A stretch of 44,862 nucleotides of DNA from Microbacteriaceae bacterium (GTDB taxonomy: Bacteria > Actinomycetota > Actinomycetes > Actinomycetales > Microbacteriaceae). This document shows positions 39,333 to 44,862 of the stretch, piece by piece. The stretch spans positions 1 through 44,862 of the forward strand of contig JACMPQ010000052.1 in assembly GCA_014377425.1 (NCBI GenBank), given 5' to 3'. Position numbers and translations under genes: made by a program. The notes beneath the pieces were generated by a model. The model was not told the DNA's origin. It saw nothing but the letters and a program-made list of their open reading frames with translations, and did no database searches. Position 1 is the first letter of the stretch; each line of letters begins with the position of its first letter.

Positions 39333-40767
39333 CCCGTTGGTCGCGACACCGCCGCCGACGGTGGGGTCCGAGCGCCGACGACTCTTCGGGGGCGCCGGTC
39401 GCCTCCGGCTTCGCGTACCTGCCAAACTGCGCAACCTCGAGTTGCTGTTGCTGATCTTCGCCGTGGCCATCATGGCCGCCGCGGTGCTGCTCGTGCAGCT
39501 CGGAGCCTTGGGTGCCGTCGACGCCAGCTTCTTCCCCTTCGTCGGCGGCCTCGCTCTCCTTGCCGTGGTCATGCACGTGGTGCTTCGCGTGGTCGCTTCC
39601 GAAGCAGATCCGTTCATCCTGCCCATCGCCACCCTGCTCAACGGCATCGGCATCGCGATGATCTACCGAATCGATATCGCCCAGCACCGCCTTGGATGGC
39701 AATCATCGGGGATCCGGCAAATGGTGTGGACTGCGATTGCCATGGTGGTTGCCCTAATTGTGCTCGTGGTGATCCGTAACCACCGGGTGCTGCAGCGCTA
39801 TCGCTACATTGCCATGTTCGTGGGTATTGGCCTGCTGCTGCTCCCGTTGATTCCCGGAGTTGGCTTGCAGATCAACGGCGCGCGGGCCTGGATCGGAATT
39901 GGAGCCCGTCGCGCGGATGGCACCGTGCCGCTGTCTTTTCAGCCCGGAGAACTGGCAAAAATCGCCTTGGCGGTATTCTTTGCCGGGTACCTGGTTACGG
40001 CACGCGACAGCCTGTCACTGGTGGGACGTCGCTTTCTCGGCATCCGCTTTCCTCGGGTGCGCGATCTCGGGCCGATTCTGGTGATCTGGCTCGCCGCCAT
40101 GGCAGTGCTGGTCCTGCAGCGCGACTTGGGCATCTCGTTGCTCTACTTCGGCCTGTTTCTGGTGATGATCTATGTCGCCACCGGTCGCCTCAGTTGGGTC
40201 ATCCTAGGGATGACCCTATTCGTTGGGGGCGCCGTCGCCGCAAGTCAACTCCTCGGCTACGTGGCAAATCGCTTCGGTGCCTGGCTCGACGCATTCAACA
40301 ACGACATCTACCACCGGGTTGGCGGTAGCTACCAACTCGTTCAGGGCATTTTCGGGATGTCTGGTGGCGGCCTCACCGGGTCCGGACTCGGGCTCGGCAG
40401 CCCTAACATCGTTCCTTTTGCGGCGAGCGACTTCATCGTGGCGAGCCTCGGTGAGGAGCTCGGCCTCACCGGACTCTTTGCCATCCTCGCGCTCTTTTTA
40501 CTATTCGTCTCCCGAGGCTTTCGCATCGCCTTTGCCGGACAGGATGACTTCGGTCGCCTTCTCGGGGTTGGACTCGCATTCATCATCGCGCTGCAGGTCT
40601 TTATCGTCATTGGCGGAATCACCCGGGTCATTCCACTCACCGGACTCACCACACCGTTCATGGCGGCCGGTGGGTCATCGCTCGTAGCCAACTGGATCAT
40701 CGTCGCTCTTCTTTTGCGACTCTCCGACACGGTACGGGCTCAGCCAAGAATCGTGGTCGAATCATGA
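39319..40767 (+). CDS. rodA: RodA/FtsW family peptidoglycan glycosyltransferase (SEDS)
   Basis: 482 aa, about 12 membrane helices after a cytoplasmic Pro/Arg-rich N-terminus of about 40 residues. SEDS landmarks: I-N-G-A-R-A-W-I (about 175-182), Q-P-G-E-L-A-K-I-A, L-Q-R-D-L-G-I-S-L-L (with the putative catalytic Asp), Q-G-I-F-G-M-S-G-G-G-L-T-G-S-G-L-G-L-G and S-D-F-I-V-A-S-L-G-E-E-L-G. It polymerises lipid II together with the class B PBP encoded next. The ATG overlaps the pstP stop; the stop overlaps pbpA as ATGA. The pairing with pbpA points to RodA/elongation rather than FtsW. Confidence 0.94.
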   Translation: MSGPSPLVATPPPTVGSERRRLFGGAGRLRLRVPAKLRNLELLLLIFAVAIMAAAVLLVQLGALGAVDASFFPFVGGLALLAVVMHVVLRVVASEADPFILPIATLLNGIGIAMIYRIDIAQHRLGWQSSGIRQMVWTAIAMVVALIVLVVIRNHRVLQRYRYIAMFVGIGLLLLPLIPGVGLQINGARAWIGIGARRADGTVPLSFQPGELAKIALAVFFAGYLVTARDSLSLVGRRFLGIRFPRVRDLGPILVIWLAAMAVLVLQRDLGISLLYFGLFLVMIYVATGRLSWVILGMTLFVGGAVAASQLLGYVANRFGAWLDAFNNDIYHRVGGSYQLVQGIFGMSGGGLTGSGLGLGSPNIVPFAASDFIVASLGEELGLTGLFAILALFLLFVSRGFRIAFAGQDDFGRLLGVGLAFIIALQVFIVIGGITRVIPLTGLTTPFMAAGGSSLVANWIIVALLLRLSDTVRAQPRIVVES

Positions 40768-42209
40768 ATAAGGAGCTTCGCCGGGTCAGCGTAGTTGTGC
40801 TTTTGATGTTCGTCGCCCTCTTCGCTTCGAGTACCGTTATCACGGTTTTTCAGTCGGACAATCTTCGCGTCGACGCACGAAATACCCGCACGCTCTACTC
40901 GAGCTACCTCGCCGAGCGCGGCCCCATTTTGGTCAACGGGGTTGCGGTGGCCCAATCCACGAGTTCCGCCGATCGCTATCGCTTCCAACGGGTGTACAGC
41001 AAGCCAGAGCTTTACTCGGCGGTCACCGGTTACTTCACGCTCAACCAGGGAAACTCGGGCATCGAGGGGGCCCTTAATGACTACCTCAGCGGAACCACCA
41101 ATAGCCAGTTTCTGAACAAATTGAATTCGATCATTACCGGCCAGGACCCCAAGGGCGCATCGGTGGAACTCACCATCAATCCCGCGGCCCAACAGGCGGC
41201 TTGGGATGCCCTCGGTGCCAACACCGGGGCGGTGGTCGCCATCAATCCAAAGACCGGCAAAATCCTCGCAATGATCTCTAAGACGGCCTACGACCCCAAC
41301 CTGCTCGCCGTGCACAAAAGTTCCACCGTGATCGCAGCCTACAAAGAGCTCGTTCAAAGCAAAGATCGCCCGCTCCTCAACCGCGCCATCGCCGGCGACC
41401 TGTATGCACCCGGCTCGGTATTCAAGCTCGTGGTGGCATCCGCAGCAATCGACAGCGGGAAGTACACCGCCGAAAGCCTGTTTCCTAACCCGCCTACCCT
41501 CACGCTTCCCCAAAGCACCTCGGTCATCAGCAACTCCGAAGGAGGCACCTGCAGCGGTACGCCGCAGGTGTCGATCGCCACAGCGCTTCGTCTGAGCTGC
41601 AACATCCCGTTCGCGCAATTGGGGCTTGCTCTCGGTCAAGAAACTATTTCTCGCTATGCCACCGCGTTTGGCTTTGGCCAACCGCTCCACGTGCCGCAGA
41701 CCGTCACTCCGAGTAAATTCCCGACCGGGTTGAACCCGCCCACCCTGATGCTTTCCTCTTTCGGTCAGGCAAGCGTTCGGGTTACCCCGCTGCAGATCGC
41801 CATGGTTTCGGCGGCGATCGCCAACCATGGTCGCCTCATGCAACCGACGCTGATCGAGTCCATCACTTCGCCAAACTTGACAATTATTCAGCCTTTTCAG
41901 GAAACGGTGCTTAATGACCCAATTAGCGCGGCAACGGCGGCGACAATGACTTCGCTGATGATCAGCAACGTCACTAGCGGGGCGGCCAGTAATGCGAGAA
42001 TAAACGGTGTTGACGTGGCGGGAAAGACGGGAACGGCAGAAAATGACGAATCCCCGAATTCTCTTCGAACGCTCTGGTTCACCGGCTTCGCACCTGCCTC
42101 CGATCCCGAGGTAGCTGTCGCTGTGGTGATCGAGAACGGTAACGGATTTGGTAATGCGATCGCGGCTCCCATCGCGAAAAAGGTCATAGAGGCGGTGCTG
42201 AACAAATGA
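40764..42209 (+). CDS. pbpA: Class B penicillin-binding protein PbpA (transpeptidase)
   Basis: 481 aa. One N-terminal membrane anchor (about 7-27), a dimerisation/pedestal domain (to about 165) and the transpeptidase domain. The catalytic motifs are S-x-x-K in P-G-S-V-F-K-L (about 216-219), S-x-N as S-C-N-I-P-F-A (about 280) and K-T-G in V-A-G-K-T-G-T-A-E (about 422). It cross-links nascent peptidoglycan at the septum or lateral wall; the mycobacterial orthologue is phosphorylated by PknB. It starts as ATGA on the rodA stop and ends as ATGA on pknA. Confidence 0.95.
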   Translation: MNKELRRVSVVVLLMFVALFASSTVITVFQSDNLRVDARNTRTLYSSYLAERGPILVNGVAVAQSTSSADRYRFQRVYSKPELYSAVTGYFTLNQGNSGIEGALNDYLSGTTNSQFLNKLNSIITGQDPKGASVELTINPAAQQAAWDALGANTGAVVAINPKTGKILAMISKTAYDPNLLAVHKSSTVIAAYKELVQSKDRPLLNRAIAGDLYAPGSVFKLVVASAAIDSGKYTAESLFPNPPTLTLPQSTSVISNSEGGTCSGTPQVSIATALRLSCNIPFAQLGLALGQETISRYATAFGFGQPLHVPQTVTPSKFPTGLNPPTLMLSSFGQASVRVTPLQIAMVSAAIANHGRLMQPTLIESITSPNLTIIQPFQETVLNDPISAATAATMTSLMISNVTSGAASNARINGVDVAGKTGTAENDESPNSLRTLWFTGFAPASDPEVAVAVVIENGNGFGNAIAAPIAKKVIEAVLNK

Positions 42210-43930
42210 GACCCACAAGTGGCCTCACCTTCGGTGGAAGGTATCAACTGTCGAGCCGAATCGCCATTGGCGGAATGGGCGAGGTATGGCAAGCCACCGA
42301 CCTTGTCATTGGACGTTCCGTCGCGATCAAGATTCTCAAAGATGAGTATCTTGGCGACCCAGGTTTTCTCGAGCGTTTTCGCGCCGAGGCTCGGCACGCC
42401 GCCCTGGTCAACCATGAGGGAATCGCCAATGTATTTGACTATGGCGAAGAAGATGGCAGCGCCTACCTCGTCATGGAACTCGTGCCTGGTGAAGCTCTCT
42501 CGACGGTGTTGGAACGCGAACGAATTCTGTCCACCGACCGGGTTCTCGATATCGTCGCGCAGACGGCATCTGCCCTGCACGCGGCCCACGCCGCAGGATT
42601 GGTTCACCGCGATATCAAGCCAGGGAACCTCCTCATTACTCCCGAAGGTCGGGTGAAAATCACCGATTTCGGGATCGCTCGCATCGCCGATCAAGTACCG
42701 CTCACCGCGACCGGGCAAGTGATGGGAACGGTGCAATACCTTTCCCCCGAGCAGGCCAGCGGACACTCGGCATCCCCCACGACCGACATTTATTCTCTCG
42801 GAATCGTGGCCTACGAATCTCTGGCTGGTAAAAGACCGTTCACCGGCGAATCTCAAGTCGCGATCGCCATGGCCCAGATCAATGACACGGCCCCCGAACT
42901 GGCGGCGACCATCTCGGAACCCGTCCGTAATCTCGTCTATGCCTGCATTGCCAAGAAACCCGCAGATCGACCGGAATCCGCAGCGCACCTCGCCCGCGCG
43001 TCCCAAGCGCTACGTCGCGGTGATGTTGCAGCGGCGGCGGCCTCTGTACCCGGTATTCTGAGTGGCGGCATTGCGGCAACGATGCTTACCCCCACGGTTC
43101 TGCCCTCCGCTGCTCCTACATCAATCACCGAACTGATTGCGCCGCGCCCCGGCGACATTGCGCCAGTTCCCGAGGTTCCGAGCCCTCTGCGGCGCGGCCC
43201 CTGGAGCTGGCCGCTGATTGCACTCGTAGCAATTCTGGTTTTGATTGCCGGTGGAGCGCTGATTGCGTTGCTCATCTCGCAGAACAATTCGATTGCTCCC
43301 AGTGCGTCCGTGAGCGTCTCCTCGAGTCCGTCATTCTCGCCCTCCACGTCGGCATCACCCTCTCCCAGCAACTCTCCCTCGTCGTCAGCCAGCCCGAGTG
43401 CTTCGGCAGACACCACGGTCGCCCTCGCTGACGGCAAACAATTTTTTGGTCTCACTGAGGCGGCGGCTACCGCCCAACTAAAAGCGCTGGGACTTGAGGT
43501 GAGCGCCACCAACGGCCAACCTGCTCTCACCCCCGCCGCGGTCGGTACCGTCTACGGGGTGAATCCGCGCGGTAACGTGGCGCGGGGTACGGTCATCCAA
43601 CTCTCGATCTACACCGCGGTGGCGCCTCCGGCCAAACCCAGTCCGCTGAGCACGAATAATGCCACGCCACCGCCCTACCTTCCCGGCCAAGTGCTCCTGG
43701 TTCAGATTCCCGCCTATAGCGGCTGCGCTGCGGGCACAGCTCTCACCGCGTTCACCTTCGCCGCCACCGACGGTACGGTCTCTCCGGCAAATCCGGTGCC
43801 GGGAACCGCCACGAGCGTGTCGGTCAAGATTGGTGAAACCGGCCCCGGGAACACCACCATCACCTACACTGCCCAGTGTTCCGGAATTGCTTCAACCTCC
43901 TCCGATGCCCTCGTGCTCAACCACCTCTAG
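42206..43930 (+). CDS. pknA: PknA-type receptor serine/threonine kinase with one PASTA-like domain
   Basis: 574 aa. Kinase domain about 13-275: glycine loop [37 protein letters not shown] and T-D-I-Y-S-L-G. A flexible Pro/Ala region, a transmembrane helix (about 333-355) and a Ser/Pro/Thr extracellular linker (about 360-400) follow. Then comes one PASTA-like domain (about 405-470, with [20 protein letters not shown]) and about 85 further residues with a Cys pair (Y-S-G-C and A-Q-C-S) that look Ig-like. Mycobacterial PknA lacks PASTA, so the extracellular part here is larger. pknB begins 15 nt later. Confidence 0.93.
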   Translation: MRPTSGLTFGGRYQLSSRIAIGGMGEVWQATDLVIGRSVAIKILKDEYLGDPGFLERFRAEARHAALVNHEGIANVFDYGEEDGSAYLVMELVPGEALSTVLERERILSTDRVLDIVAQTASALHAAHAAGLVHRDIKPGNLLITPEGRVKITDFGIARIADQVPLTATGQVMGTVQYLSPEQASGHSASPTTDIYSLGIVAYESLAGKRPFTGESQVAIAMAQINDTAPELAATISEPVRNLVYACIAKKPADRPESAAHLARASQALRRGDVAAAAASVPGILSGGIAATMLTPTVLPSAAPTSITELIAPRPGDIAPVPEVPSPLRRGPWSWPLIALVAILVLIAGGALIALLISQNNSIAPSASVSVSSSPSFSPSTSASPSPSNSPSSSASPSASADTTVALADGKQFFGLTEAAATAQLKALGLEVSATNGQPALTPAAVGTVYGVNPRGNVARGTVIQLSIYTAVAPPAKPSPLSTNNATPPPYLPGQVLLVQIPAYSGCAAGTALTAFTFAATDGTVSPANPVPGTATSVSVKIGETGPGNTTITYTAQCSGIASTSSDALVLNHL

Positions 43931-43945
43931 TCGAGTCGGTCACCA

Positions 43946-44862
43946 ATGTCAGAAACCCCAACTTTTCCGCTCTCGGCTGACACTCCTCCGGCTGGCTCCG
44001 GCGTGGGCGGGAGTAGTTCCGGCGGAACCCGTGCAGTTGGAAACAGCGCTGCTGGGGGCGGCAGCGGGAGGGTGCTCGCCGGACGCTACGAGCTGGCCAG
44101 CCTCATCGGCCGTGGGGGAATGGCGGATGTCTATCTGGGGACCGACCGTCGACTCGGCCGCAGGGTTGCGATAAAACTCCTCAAACCGGCCTTGGCCACC
44201 GACCCAAAATTCCGTCTGCTTTTTCGCGAAGAAGCACAGAAGGCCGCGCGGATGGCGCATCCCACCATCGTGCGAGTCTTCGATGCCGGCGAGGAGTCGT
44301 CTGTCGACGACGGCGGCGGCGCGCTTGCCCTTCCCTACATCGTTATGGAATACGTCGACGGTCGACTTCTCAAGGACATCGTCGCTGAGGGTCCGCTCGA
44401 TCCCACCGAAGCGGTGCGAATCATCGCGCAGGTCCTGACCGCTTTGGAGTACAGTCACCGCGCTCTGCTAGTTCATCGCGATGTCAAACCCGGAAACATC
44501 ATGATCACCCAAAACGGTCAGGTGAAGGTGATGGATTTCGGCATAGCGCGAGCGGTCTCCGATAATTCCGCCACCGTCGCCGAGACCGGCGCAGTTCTCG
44601 GAACCGTGCGGTATTTTTCGCCGGAACAGGCCCGCGGCGAAACCGTTGATGCAAGAACCGATCTGTATTCCACCGGGGTGATCCTGTTCGAATTGCTCAC
44701 CGGGCGTGCACCGTTCCGTGGAGAGCGCGCCGCCGCCGTTGCGTACCAACACATCAGCGAGCCTCCGGCGACCCCCAGCACTATCAATCCTCGGGTGTCC
44801 CCTTACCTGGACTCGGTGGTCTTACACGCGCTGAATAAGAACAAGTTCGACCGCTATCAGTC
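43946..44862 (+). CDS. pknB: PknB-type receptor serine/threonine kinase, 3' end outside window
   Basis: 305 residues are present; the rest lies beyond the window. A Ser/Gly-rich N-terminus of about 40 residues precedes a kinase domain: L-I-G-R-G-G-M-A-D-V (glycine loop), V-A-I-K-L-L-K, H-R-D-V-K-P-G-N-I-M, M-D-F-G-I-A-R, G-T-V-R-Y-F-S-P-E-Q-A-R-G and R-T-D-L-Y-S-T-G-V. The G-M-A-D-V-Y loop and position after pknA identify it as PknB, whose extracellular PASTA repeats (expected beyond the window) bind muropeptides. ATG 43946 follows the pknA stop by 15 nt; the preceding sequence is GC-poor in ribosome-site signal (no clear GGAG). Confidence 0.93.
   Translation, partial: MSETPTFPLSADTPPAGSGVGGSSSGGTRAVGNSAAGGGSGRVLAGRYELASLIGRGGMADVYLGTDRRLGRRVAIKLLKPALATDPKFRLLFREEAQKAARMAHPTIVRVFDAGEESSVDDGGGALALPYIVMEYVDGRLLKDIVAEGPLDPTEAVRIIAQVLTALEYSHRALLVHRDVKPGNIMITQNGQVKVMDFGIARAVSDNSATVAETGAVLGTVRYFSPEQARGETVDARTDLYSTGVILFELLTGRAPFRGERAAAVAYQHISEPPATPSTINPRVSPYLDSVVLHALNKNKFDRYQ

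Noticed and set aside
40740-42218. 492-codon minus-strand frame opposite pbpA
   Set aside because: Shadow; the plus strand has intact S-x-x-K, S-x-N and K-T-G and is coupled to its neighbours.

Overview
The window is a contiguous piece of a high-GC actinobacterial chromosome, most likely from the family Microbacteriaceae. The evidence is the fhaA-fhaB-pstP-rodA-pbpA-pknA-pknB locus, a NucS mismatch endonuclease, the coproporphyrin-dependent haem pathway with an iron-sulfur type ferrochelatase, many GTG starts, ATGA/GTGA stop-start overlaps, and many transcripts that look leaderless. I see no prophage, insertion sequence, integrase or CRISPR array. The family is inferred from gene content, because no 16S gene is present.

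Layout. (1) 1-2624: arginine/ornithine catabolism. An ornithine aminotransferase (cut by the window edge) is coupled to a guanidine-modifying enzyme of the DDAH/arginine dihydrolase type, with a divergent Lrp/AsnC regulator. (2) 2645-6240: an iron and oxidative stress group: Dps with an SRPBCC protein, a 2-oxoglutarate oxygenase, a VIT/CCC1 transporter and a small membrane protein. (3) 6279-10850: bifunctional PutA and an AlkA-like DNA glycosylase on the minus strand. PutA would oxidise the P5C made by the ornithine aminotransferase, so groups 1 and 3 together give arginine to glutamate. (4) 11000-13036: trhO and a 6-phosphofructokinase. (5) 13121-24388: the tetrapyrrole region. One minus-strand run, hemE-cgoX-[three small envelope genes]-chdC-cpfC-hemC-hemD-hemB-hemL, and divergent hemA encode every step from glutamyl-tRNA to haem b except glutamyl-tRNA synthetase. 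(6) 24366-30591: a DksA/TraR-type zinc finger protein, a catalytically degenerate serine-hydrolase homologue, an M13 metallopeptidase, an MFS permease, nucS and a HAD phosphatase. (7) 30631-33610: a three-gene phenolic-lipid operon resembling srsA-srsB-srsC (type III PKS, ICMT-like methyltransferase, flavin oxygenase), divergent from a UppP/BacA homologue. (8) 34766-36579: a secreted beta-propeller-like protein and a tRNA-Leu(CAG) sharing a bidirectional terminator. (9) 36765-44862: the cell-wall and division signalling operon, running off the end inside pknB.

Two patterns recur. First, at least a dozen genes that appear to begin transcripts have a -10-like hexamer (T-A-N3-T or close) ending about 6 nt before the start codon, as expected for leaderless mRNAs. 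This also decides several starts. Second, short tandem repeats (6, 12, 13, 15 and 18 bp periods) sit in gene ends, linkers and gene junctions, most notably in the phenolic-lipid operon and between pfkA and hemL.

Most unusual single items: a holin-family membrane gene inside the haem run with no ATG/GTG/TTG start for its conserved N-terminus (best start ATC behind a strong ribosome site); a serine-hydrolase homologue that has lost all three catalytic motifs; and the DDAH-like enzyme, whose context and sequence suit an arginine-degrading role.
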